This document shows, one piece after another, positions 12,097-22,390 of a DNA stretch of 64,000 bases. The position numbers and the translations under genes were made by a program. The DNA is taken from NCBI RefSeq assembly GCF_000002865.3, contig NW_001865039.1, forward strand, positions 3,160,835 to 3,224,834, given 5' to 3'. The notes under the pieces are model-generated. The model ran no database searches and had not been told where the DNA came from. It saw only the letters and a program-made list of their open reading frames with translations. This DNA comes from Monosiga brevicollis MX1 (lineage: Eukaryota; Opisthokonta; Choanoflagellata; Craspedida; Salpingoecidae). Position 1 is the first letter of the stretch. Each line of letters starts with the position of its first letter.

Positions 12097-12827
12097 AGAC
12101 GCATCCATGTGCACAAGAGTGTGTCTGCATGGGGTGTCTATCTTTCACGACGTGCCTTCAAACCGCGATTGATCCAGTCGTGTTTTGTTTCATGTACCGA
12201 CTGACAACCAATGACCTCTGAAATCGACTTTCTTTGATCACCTGTGTCTACTTGCGCAAGTCATTCCACTCTGAGCGCGATTGGAATCCATCCCTCGCTA
12301 GTGTTTTCAGATAAAATAAAGCGAAGCGAAACGAAGTGATGGGAATGGGCTGGTGGCCACATCTCATTGAACTTCTTTGTCAAGGAAAAAGTCACAGAAG
12401 GGGATCTCTTTCAAAGTACAGTGTTCCCGTCCTCGTCGCAGATTTGTCTGGGGTTGTGGCGAGCGCATTAGTTCTGTTCCATCAAGAAATCGACCCTCCT
12501 CGGGTTATTTTCGATTAATTTTCTCGAATTTATGCTGAATTTTTTTAGTTTCTTGTTCTTAGTCGGCTTTTTCGTGTGCGCATGTGGACTGCGGTCTTAT
12601 GTGGGCCACATTAGATTTGAACGTGAACGATTGGAGACATTGCAACCCTAAATTTTAACACTCGCGACACTGACAAATCAAATTCTAAGGACGACATCAC
12701 GCAAATTGCCACGCAAGCTCGCTGAAGCAAAGCGACGACGCGCTGGCTGATAAGCAAGCTCGCAGGTGCTTTCGTCGGATGGTGCGCGTCTTACACTATG
12801 TGGAATTTAAATTTCTGATTCGCGAAT
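12097..12827. other. Intergenic, convergent
   Basis: 730 nt between the convergent 3' ends of the CDK gene and the transporter gene. A polyadenylation-type hexamer aataaa lies at 12315-12320, about 220 nt after the CDK stop. No convincing coding exon is seen. Confidence 0.5.
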
Positions 12828-14813
12828 CTAATCTGTATCGTTGATAAGCATGTCGTAGCCATCCCGTCGCTTCTCCTGCTGCTCGCGGAAGTTGCCATAG
12901 GCAACAGCCATCATGCCAAGTAAAATCAAACCCATGCCCACATATTCCAAGGACTGCAGCTTAATGTTGAAGACAATGTAGGACAGGATCACCGTTACAA
13001 AGACCTAGCACGGCGCCGCGGCGAAACGCTTGGTGAGACGGCGGCGCCAAGAGCTGCGTGCAAAGATAGGGCACAAGACCAACCTGGAGGGGCCAGCTGG
13101 CCGTCACAACAAGACTGGAGATGTATTTGTTGCAGAAAGTGATGAGGCCGTAGCACAGAGCTGAGCTAACCAACACAGCGTAGGCCAGGCCACCAAAGGT
13201 TGCTGTTTTGATCACGAAAACAGACTTGTCTTGCTGGATGGCATACCGGATTCCCGTGGCAATTGCCATGCACAAAGCCCCAAACAAGTAGCTGCGACAT
13301 GTCCCCATGTTTGTTGTGTCAGAGGGAATCACATTCACAAGTCAAAACAGAAGATGGGAGGTCCAGAAGAACCGACCTCCAAGCAGTGACATGCACCGGG
13401 TATTTGCCCCAGCGACTGATGGTGCCAGACCCATCAAAGATGTAGCGCTTTTGCAACAGCACGTAAAAGGCCATGGAGGAGCAGTTGATGATCAAAAAGA
13501 TGATGCCGAGAATCTACGAAAGCACCAGAGGTCAGGGGGATGAACGACTCTCAACTCGAGACAGAGAGGAGAATGTGTAACCACGTACCTCGCTCTTTGC
13601 GCCAGAGCTGGAGGCACATGACCAGGTGGTCTTATCAGTCAATGCGCTGCACGTATCATTCAAGATCATGTTGATGTTCATGGGGGATGCGCATTTGCTG
13701 TCATTGTAAAATGATAGCGTGACAATCGAGTTATTACAGCTCGCCTCCAGCGCCAGACTAGTAGACCAAGGGAGTCGGAATGGTGTGAGTTGTTGCAATC
13801 AACAGGCTTGAGCAACCAGCAAGGACGTACCCAATCTGTTGATAGGCTGGGACCACTCCGTCAAGGTCGGACCACAAGTGGCAATCCTTCTGAGACCAGG
13901 TGGTCACGTTGTAGGCTGTATCATTGCAAGCTGTCGAATTGAATTGCTTGATATCAATCTGCGCACGAATGCCAAGACCAAAGCAGGAATCAATCATCAA
14001 AGAGGAGCATCAAAAGAAGTGAGGGTTGCCGACGAGGGCTTACCGAATCAGCAGAGCTGGACTTGGCGAGCGTCATGACAATAGCGCCGCCAGCTCCAAG
14101 GCAGATGCCAGCCACTTTGAACCACTGATACCAGCGGGAGGAGGAGGGAAGGCGCTCCATGCAGACGACAAAGGCAAAAAAAGCCGTGAAAACGGGAATC
14201 AAGGGCTGGAAAATGCTGGCTACGTCCGGTCCAGCGTAATAAAGACCCTCAATAAAGCCAAGCTGATTGCCAAACATGCCCGTCAGACCGAGCGCTGATT
14301 GGCCAACGCAAGAGTGCAGTCCCAGAGGCAGTGCATGCGTGATGGAGGTGATACATGAGTTGAGCCACAGGAGAAATCAGATCGGGTGGGGCAGGCTTGG
14401 GTGAAATGGTTTGAGGGCGTTGAAAAGCTTACCGCCAAAGAATGCGAGCTCCGAGACGCGGGGAACGCGAAAGCCGCCTTCGGTCACAATGGCCGCCAAC
14501 ATCAGAACAGGGGCACAAAAAGCATCGCGCAGGGTGCTAAAGACGAGGGAGTCGGCATGCTCATTCTTGGCAAAGGCCTGCAACCAGGCCATCGGATGAA
14601 ATGGGCACCAGTCCATGAGACAGGTGAGATCGCCAATGATTCAGATCGAGGCGCGCATCGCAGGACAGTGGGAGCAAACATCGTTGCTGGAATCCAGCAC
14701 AGGCGCCAGTATAGCGTACTGCGACAACAGACCTGCAAGACGATCGAGTAGCCTCCAAAGCCGATCTGAACGATGACCAGCAGAAGCAGAATGACCCATG
14801 TCGGCGGCTCCAT
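12828..14813 (-). CDS. EamA/DMT-superfamily transporter, WAT1-like
   Basis: Predicted ten-helix drug/metabolite transporter; the substrate is unknown. Exons 14813-14733, 14577-14433, 14294-14044, 13958-13831, 13757-13589, 13513-13377, 13291-13084 and 13004-12828 give 431 codons plus stop. Helix 1 is TWVILLLLVIVQIGFGGYS. The first EamA half includes STLRDAFCAPVLMLAAIV, LGFIEGLYYAGPDVASIF and VAGICLGAGGAIVMTLA. The second half begins ILGIIFLIINCSSMAFYVLL and contains the WAT1-like stretch WGKYPVHVTAWSYLFGAL, then FCNKYISSLVVTASWPLQ and LEYVGMGLILLGMMAVAYG. Between the halves is an unusual insert of about 100 residues (exons 4-5) with seven Cys and several N-x-S/T sites, which would be luminal or extracellular. 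The C-terminal tail is short and charged. Confidence 0.85.
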
Positions 14814-15156
14814 CGTGATCCTTCTCGGTGGTCAATTCAACGTGATCCGACTTCAGCAACCCCGTGAACAACACAATGCCAATCATCAGTGAGTCACATT
14901 CTCAATTCTCCACCGCCTTGACTCGGTCCAACTCCCTCCGCACCGCCCTTTCGTCCCTTTCTTATTCAATACACTCGCACACACACACACTTACGCTTCA
15001 AAAAAAAAATGAGAGAGAGAGAGAAGAGAGAGAAGAGAGAGAGAGAGAATTGGTGGAAGAGAAAGGCAGAAACAGCAAAGGCACAGAAATAGCACAACGA
15101 CCACATGAAAGGAGTGAGAAGGAAAACACAAACAAAAGAACACACACACACAACAC

Positions 15157-15224
<68 letters not shown>

Positions 15225-15306
15225 GCTTGCAAGCGTTTGGAATTCATTTTTGGCGGGAAAATGGCTGATGAATTGTCGACATTTCTCTCCTTGGGGATCA
15301 ACGTTC
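14814..15306. other. Divergent intergenic region with microsatellites
   Basis: 493 nt between two divergent genes. It carries a GA-rich tract at about 15010-15050 and an AC array (see separate entry). No coding exon; long Val/Cys or Thr/His ORFs here are simply translated repeats. Confidence 0.6.
15141..15222. repeat. (AC)n microsatellite
   Basis: A nearly pure AC dinucleotide array with one or two interruptions, ending just before aaagcttgc. Confidence 0.95.
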
Positions 15307-15724
15307 ATGTCTCGGAGTGGTGTTTCGTTGGTGCCGGCGTCGCCGGCCGTGGCCAGTCCGGTGGTGCCCTCAGGACAGTCGCCATTCCGAGTTGTCCCTC
15401 GGACACCAACCGTTGAGCGGGAGCTGCAGCTTTTGCCTCGTCGCGCCGTTATTTTTCGGACCCCGCAAACGCCAGTCACACTGGCTCCCTCGCCGCGCGT
15501 CGTTCCTCAAGGAACCCCGAGCCCTGGGGCACACAACGCTGTCAACCACGCTTCTCCTGAAGCGTCCCCTGCCAGGTACACTAAAATTCTGCTTGCCTCG
15601 CCAATGTGTTCGCCTGATAGATGGCATTGTCACGCATTGTGTGCTTAGACCAGCGCTCGTCGCGCCTCCTCAAAATGCGGCCGAAAGCACCGAATCGGCC
15701 GACGAGAGTCAATTGTTCGCGTGA
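15307..15724 (+). CDS. Small Pro/Val-rich protein, unrecognised
   Basis: Two exons, 15307-15575 and 15649-15724, join at a phase-2 GT-AG intron to give 114 codons plus stop. The ATG opens MSRSGVSLVPASPAVASP. The protein is rich in Pro, Val, Ala and Ser with RVVPRTPTVERELQLLP and RAVIFRTPQTPV, and ends in an acidic stretch, ESTESADESQLFA. S/T-P pairs could be phosphorylation sites. No domain is recognised and it is probably disordered. The clean splice and open frames on both sides support a gene; function is unknown. Convergent with the coiled-coil gene, divergent from the transporter. Confidence 0.55.
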
Positions 15725-16034
15725 TTTACAAAAAACACACACATCCAATAGGACTTTGTGCGAAAGAAGATGCACTGGTCTGAGAACCGCGCCAGTCACA
15801 AAGAATTGGTGCATGCAAGGCGAACAAACCCCTTGACAGGGCCATAAAAGATATCAAAGGTGTGGTGTATGCGGGTGTGTGGTTTCGCCAAGCCTGGCTG
15901 CAGACACCGCGGTAAGCAGCAGGGCGTGTGGATCCATGTGCTTGGGCACGCCTCGTCAGAGGTGGCACCGTGATGATCTGCAATGCCACACCTTGGTGAG
16001 TCGAGAGTTGCTTGTAGATGCCAAACAACGAGGC

Positions 16035-18722
16035 TCAATTAGAGCCCAGTTCGGCCTCAAGTACTGCGAGGCGATCTCGGTTTCGTTCCATCTCAGCCTC
16101 GTGGCGTTGTATATCCATGTCGGCCTGCGCGGCTTCATCCTCAGCTCGCTTGAGCTCTTGCTTGATCTGGTCCAGCTGCATTTGCACCGTGCGCAGGTCC
16201 ATGTCTGCCGGTGTTGCCGCTTCAGCCGCCGCATCGACCGAAAATTTATTCAGCTCTTCCACCTTGTCCTGTGCATCCATCAACAAACCAAGTCATGACG
16301 GCTCTTCTCACTCAAAGCAAACACAAACACGCAAAGCAAGAGCAGCCACAGCAACAACCAGTCTCTCCGTCCTGCCTCCTCCAAACCATTTGCACCAAAA
16401 GGACAAGATGGTGCAGGTCTTACCAAGGATGCCTTGATCTCGCGGCGTTGGCTCAGAAACTCAGCAACGCGCTCGTCAAAGGCTGACAGGATTGTGGGAA
16501 TGTTGCCCACGCGAACTTCGGGTAAATTGAGAGCGGCCACCAGCTCTTGCAGCTTGTTCTTGGCAAAGGCATACATTTCCGCAGACCCCTGAGTCTATAT
16601 TGGGAGAGCTCGGTGCACATGAGTGCAGGCGGTGCGTTGTTGAGCGGTGCGTGTGCGATACTCGTGACAGCCATGACTTACCGGTGCCTCGGGCTCAAAT
16701 TCCAGCTCTTCAAAACCAGCGCGGGGAGGACTCCCATTTTGGCGCCAGAGGACAAAGTCAAAGTAGAGGCGCGTAGCGATGACCTGACCGATCCAGCCTG
16801 GAAGCCAATAGGTCGTTTAGAGGTTTTCCATGCTCAAGCAATAATCCAGTTTGCCACGAAACGTACCGTCAACTGTGCTGGGAATGATGCGAAGACCATC
16901 AATCTTGTCGGCAAGGACGTCATCACCGGCAAAGCGGAGGAGGCCAAGGGTCATCAGAGCGTACAGGTTGCCTGGGGCTTCTTTCAGGATCTTTGAGAGG
17001 TAGGGAGGTGACTCAACCAAGGCAGCTGCTGTGCGTGCATTTTCCGAATCTTGCTTGAGACCCCGACGCCCCTCATGGGCAAGCAGAAGCGAGACGTAGC
17101 AGTAGAGGGAGAGAACGGCATCGTATTTCTCTTCCACATCGTCGAGGCGGTCGCAAATTTGGAACACGGCGCGTCGCCAATATGGCAGGCCCTTGCTGCT
17201 ATCAAAAGCACTGACGGCGTCTTGGATATACGACTGATGGTTGCGACGCCAGTCTCGGTCCACGACGTGGAGCTTGGGCTGGCGAGGCTTGTTTGTTGCT
17301 GCTGCACCAGCCTGCGCGACACTGAGACTGCCTTGACCAAACTTGGCATTGGCAACTGGCTCTGCAATCGGTTGTTCTTCCACAGCCTATCAAATCCAGA
17401 AGGTAGGTGAAGGTGAGACACAAACACAGAAAGAGAAAGAGAGAAAGGAAAGACAACTCGCAAAATTTTAAAAACCAAACAAGCCAAAAACCGACAACAA
17501 CTACCATGCTCAAGATGCTTGCGGGCTCACCTCAACCCCAGAGGGGAGGTCGCGGTCGGACTTGATCCAATCAAGTAGATCACCCGCTGTCACATCGTTG
17601 ATGTCGGAGGTGCGACAGTAGTACTCTGTTTTTCCCCGGGGGCTCATGCGCTTCCCCACACGAACTTTACCCTCTGCCATTTGCAACTTGATCCACCTGT
17701 TCGACAGTCAGATCATGGGATGGTTGTTCGCGGCATGACGGTTATCTTTGTGCCGGAGACCAAAGCCAAGAAAGTTAAGCGCGGGCTGTGCCAAAAACAA
17801 ACCGGATTTCAGCATCACGCTCCTCTTGTTGCATCCGTGCAATCATGTCGTTCCTAGTGAGCAGCGGTTGGGTCGAGGCTTTGAGACACGGCATCGGATG
17901 GAATAGAGAGACTTCAAACCGGCGTATGGGCCGACGTATGGGCCGGCATATGGGTGGACGCATGGGCCAACGCATGGGCCGACTTATGGGCTGACCTATG
18001 AGCCGGCGTCTGGGCGTACACTCACATTTTGCGCTGCTTTTCATGTTCCAGGCGTCGCTGGCGCTCGGCCTCCTTGGCAGCGGCCAACCTATGGCAAAGG
18101 AGGGCTTGAAATGAGGAGAGGCAGACAATAATGCAAAGCGATCGTCATAGCAGGCGCAGAACAGCGCGGGATCAAGGTGACATGTCAGAGCGAACGCACT
18201 GGGCGGCTTCAGAGCGCTTCTTTGCGGCTTCTTCTTCTGCGCGACGGCGAGCCGCATCTGCTTCCTGCTGGCGGCGCAGTTCTTCTTCTTCCATCTCTCG
18301 TTGCTGTCGTCGCATCCGCTCAGCCTCGGCATCTACCTCGGCAGCTCGTTGACGGGCCATGTCCTGTAGCCGTTGTTCGTTGGCTACACGCTTGGCCTCA
18401 ATGCGGGCAGCCTTTTCATTACGAGCGCGCTGCTCAGCCTGTCATTGTTGCAGGGTCGGATGCACCACACGTGTATGAATTCAAAGCCAGGGTGAGGGGG
18501 CACACATGTGCACAGTTGGTGAGCTCAGGTCAGGAGAGCCCAGCCGCTGCAGACTAGCAGGGTGTTAGCCAATGAGTGGCTAACCTCGGCCTGGCGACGT
18601 TGCTCATCCTCCCGCCGAGCTTGCTCAGCGCGTTGAGCTAGCACTTTTTTCTCGGCCAGCTTCATGGCATCGATGCTGGGGAAGAGTGCACCCTCAAGCT
18701 CGGGAAAGCTGGACAAGGGCAT
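16035..18722 (-). CDS. Coiled-coil protein with a conserved-looking helical core, unrecognised
   Basis: Nine exons (18722-18585, 18438-18200, 18088-18026, 17853-17803, 17696-17531, 17386-16867, 16797-16682, 16594-16424, 16268-16035) join in frame to 565 codons plus stop. Residues 1-165 form an Arg/Glu/Ala-rich single-helix or coiled-coil segment. Then comes a globular-looking part beginning WIKLQMAEGKVRVGK and SDINDVTAGDLLDWIKS. A largely helical core follows (DWRRNHQSYIQDAV; YDAVLSLYCYVSLLLAHEGR; PGNLYALMTLGLLRFAGDD). The last 80 residues are again coiled coil (VQMQLDQIKQELKRAEDE). No signal peptide or membrane segment. The layout of coil, helical body and coil resembles a cytoskeletal or scaffold protein, but the family is not recognised. 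Confidence 0.75.
17921..18003. repeat. 12-nt minisatellite inside an intron
   Basis: About seven diverged tandem copies of a unit close to gtatgggccgac lie in the intron between exons 18088-18026 and 17853-17803 of the coiled-coil gene. Copies differ at one to three positions. Confidence 0.75.
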
Positions 18723-19462
18723 GGCGACGGTGGCTTGCTACGTTCTGCACTCGTCTTCGAGGCCTTTCTGGTGTGGTAACAGCAACAGCGTCCCCAAAAA
18801 TCAAAACAAAAAAGCCAAGTCAGCGCGGCCCAGGCACAGTGCTGAGTCGATGAGTCGGAGGAGCAAGCCTGCGCAGCTCGCCTCACCTTTGAAACCGTCG
18901 AGAGAAAAGCCAGACTGGGGCAGAGAAGAGCCAATCGCGGATGCAGCGCCCAGCAACCCAGAGGGTCGAGCCAAAAAAAAAAAAAAAAGGAGCGAGCGGT
19001 AAACTGAAGAAAAATGGCAGCATTTGGTGTACCTCAGACACACCGATACGAGTGAAGGGAGCGGGATCCGCCCCATCGCACGATAAAGCAAGCGGGTGTG
19101 GCGCCGACAAGTGCATGCATGCAGATACATTTGAGTTCATTTCCACTTGGTAGCGAAAGGCTTGAACAACAAAAACACAAAACTGTGTCTGAAGGAGAGT
19201 TATCAGTCGAAGCTCCTCTTCTCTCTCGCTGGCACTTGATGACTTGTTTGCTTGAGGCGTGGCCGAGGGGGCGGATCAATCAAGTCATCAATGCACGTCC
19301 AGCAACTTGATCCAGCTTAGGGTCTTTGGAAGATCAAGAAATCAAGAAATCAATTTGCGAACTATGTGCAGATCATGATTCGACGCTGAGATCAACAAAC
19401 GGATTGCCATGATCGAAAACACTTCCCGGGTCGGTTGATCCCAAGGGCTACCCACGGGGCAC
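18723..19462. other. Intergenic, same-strand
   Basis: 740 nt between the 5' end of the coiled-coil gene and the 3' end of the SH2 gene, both on the minus strand. It includes a 16-nt A-run near 18972-18987. No supported exon; a 5'-untranslated exon of the coiled-coil gene cannot be excluded. Confidence 0.45.
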
Positions 19463-21328
19463 CTATGGTGTCAGGCTGGTACGCTGCATTTGAATAGCGG
19501 CTGCATTGACGTAATTGTCCTCGGGCATCCGCACCATGACGGCGGGCGAGGCCTGCACATTGGATGTGCTGTCTGATTGAAGCTGCCCAAAGGTACCAGG
19601 CTGGGCCAAATGAGAATATTCATCTTCCTGTATCGCGATCACCTAGAGAGTAAGCAATACGGCCCACAGGGCAACCCACCCCGTGCATTGTCGGGGACGC
19701 TCAGGCGCAGGTGAGCGTGCAGGGTAGTGCTCAAGAGATGAGTGCAACCGCAAAGGCATTGATTGGTATTGGGACGGGGTAGTAACATACCGCAGGCGGT
19801 TGACTGCTGTTCTGCGTGCCTGGGTCAAGGCCAGAGGCTGGCAGGTTGACGTAGGTGGCCTCAGTGCTTATGGCTGACGGCGGCGGTTGAGTTTGGCTCT
19901 GACTAGATGGTGATTGCTGAGAATGCCATGCGGATGAGCGATCTTGCGGTGAAGGGCTAGTGAGACTGGACTGATAACAGCTTCTGGGCGAGGAATGAGA
20001 GTGCATACCGCGTGAAAGGAGTTGGGAGGTGGTAAGGTCAATTCCTCGTTGGTGTACTCGTAATCATCCAGGTCGTCATAATCGTCGAGGTCTGGACGGA
20101 CCGGGGCGAGCGTCGCATGGGGACGACCCAAAGGCTTGGGCCGACTCCCATCGTTGGGAACGGCTTCATAGAGGTCATCATCCTCCTGATTGGCGGGGAC
20201 GGGTGCTGAGCGGCTCACTTTTTGGCCATACGGGACGTTTTCGCCACCGAATGCCGGAGAGGCGGCAGAAGGCGGCGTGGCCACGGGGAGGGCCACACCA
20301 GAGCGAGTCACGGCATTGCCATACACGATGCCGTCCGGCGGTGTGGCGCCTGGGGGAGGTGCCCCCATGCTAGCCCGTGGGGAGCCAGACGTTGGACCGG
20401 AGTGATGCACGTGTTGGCCATAGGGGTCGGGAGCAGCTCGATTGCGGGGCAACGTGGAAGCCGCATCGGAGGGCCGGGGCGATGAGGGTACGGGAGGCGA
20501 GCCACTGCCGGGGCGGGGAGTTGAGGGTACAGCAGGCGGAGCTGCAGCGGCCATGGCAGCAAGGGACGTGCCCACAGGAAGGGTGGAACTGCGCGATCCC
20601 AATGTCGGTCGTTGCGTTTGTGGCACTGGGGGCGGTGCGCTTCCTGGAGTGGGAGACGCCCGCTGGTTGGGGCGCTGTGTCTGGGGCAAGGGAGGTGGGA
20701 CGCTACCAGACAAAAGGCCTGAGCTGCGGTGGGGCAACGTGGCGCTGCGATCGGGAGTCGCGGAAGGCCCAGGGCGAGCGGGGCCCCGATTGGCGATGAA
20801 TGTGGGGGTGCAAGTTCGACTGTCGATGGGAATGAGACGGAGGTGGCGGCCTTGCGACTCAAAGCCCGAGGTGGTGAGGGCAGACAAGAGCTGGTTGATT
20901 GAAGAGAAGACTTCGCCTTGCTTGATAAAGTATTGCGGGCCAGCCTATATCGAAGTGGCGGGGGCGGTATGCAGACGACGATCATGGATGAGCTGGAGGC
21001 CCGTGAATGAATGCCACCCGTCAAGTCAGGCCATCATATGGGTCACGGCGAGGGGCCCGCGTGCACAAGAGTATGGCAGGAAGCCAGTCGTTCAGCGCAC
21101 CTGCTTGATTTTAAAGTTGGTGATGTTGTCCATGGTCTTGATGCACAGCGTGAGGCTGCCTGGAGCCGATTCGGACTCGCGAATCACGAAACCATGGTTG
21201 GGGACTGAGGGTTGCGAGAGGACCTGGCTGGCCCGGGTCGCGCCGGACTTGCCCAAGAAATAAGGGCAGCCCGTCACTTCTTCCATCTGCGTCGGGCACG
21301 ATTGCAGTTGAGCGCGAGTGCAAGGCAT
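19463..21328 (-). CDS. SH2-domain adaptor with Pro-rich and phosphotyrosine-type motifs
   Basis: Tyrosine-kinase signalling adaptor. Exons 21328-21101, 20944-20009, 19916-19791 and 19642-19463 give 489 codons plus stop. Residues 22-108 form one SH2 domain: PYFLGKSGATRASQVL, then the FLVR-like strand GFVIRESES with the phosphate-binding Arg, LTLCIKTMDNITNFKIKQ, and after the intron YFIKQGEVFSSINQLLSAL. The remainder is disordered and Pro-rich (VPPPLPQTQRP, APPPVPQTQRP; possible SH3 ligands). Candidate phosphosites include VYGNAV, PYGQKV, LYEAV, DYEYTNEE, TYVNLP, EYSHL and NYVNAA; the YxN forms fit GRB2-type SH2 binding. The start may instead be the Met 14 codons downstream. Divergent from, and similar in design to, the SH2 gene on its right. 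Confidence 0.88.
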
Positions 21329-22143
21329 TGCAGTGCAAGTGCAGACGACAGCCGAGCGGTCGGGACACGATGCGAAAAAAATTGGACGCGGTCAACGTAC
21401 GAGACTGGTCCAGGCACGAGAAGATCAACAAAACACAACGCTTTGAGCCCAAAGAGGCACGATCAACGGCGCCGAGGTGAGGATGCCTCTTATCACTTCC
21501 AGCGCGTACACGACCTCTGCCCGGCGCGTACTTGTACTTGCTCTCCCGGATTCCAAGCAGGGCCCACAAGCTTTCGGACGAGCGATCGTAGCAGCAAGGC
21601 TCAACCAAAACAACCAAAAGAAGTGACACAGAGAGGCGAGAGAAAGATTGAGAGAGAGAGAGAGAGAGAGAGAGAAGAGAGAAAGATGAGAGAGAGAGAA
21701 GATAGAAGAGAAGAGATAGAGAGAGAGAGAAAAGGCTGAAGAGAGAGAAGAGAGATTCAGAGAGAGGGGAGAGAGTTTGAGAGAGTTTGAGAGAGTTTGA
21801 GAGAGAGTTCAGTCAAAAACGCTTGGTTGACGAGGCGGTCCGTTTCCTCCGTTTCCTTGTTTCCCAACACTACGTGACTGCTATTCTGTCTGCCGGTCTT
21901 GATCTGCATGTGTGCGTGTCGATCGCGCCGTGCCTTGACGCGCACTGACGGCGCCTCTGTCCGTAGAAAAAAAGAGGGTGTGTGCCGAGTTTAAAAATAG
22001 GTTCACAAGTCTGTGTAGGTGATATTCAAACAAATACAGTCCACAACATCACACTAACGTTAGTTTATGTAGCAGTTTTCCATGTTATCGTTGAAAAGAT
22101 CCAGCCCTCACGTTTGGGACATGTCTCTGTCCAAGCTGGCGTT

Positions 22144-22189
<46 letters not shown>

Positions 22190-22304
22190 CAGCAGCAGTG
22201 ATTGAATGTCAGCAAAAACGGCTTTGACAACAACGACTGTTGTTAACACCTCGACTTGTTCACAGCCAAAATGTGCTTATGAGTGTGAAAGGGGGAGGGG
22301 CGTA

Positions 22305-22337
<33 letters not shown>

Positions 22338-22390
22338 GCGCGCTCGTCTGTCACTCGTGGAGCACGGAGGAGGCAGAGCACACCGCCGAC
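21329..22390. promoter_or_regulatory. Shared upstream region of the two divergent SH2 genes
   Basis: 1,062 nt between the two ATGs. It contains a GA-rich tract at about 21640-21810, a pure AC array at 22145-22188 and a CT array at about 22301-22338. It may work as a bidirectional promoter (inference from arrangement). No exon is supported here. Confidence 0.45.

Noticed and set aside
15141-15222. Regular repeats as a possible CRISPR array.
   Set aside because: These are simple dinucleotide microsatellites without spacers, in a eukaryotic genome.
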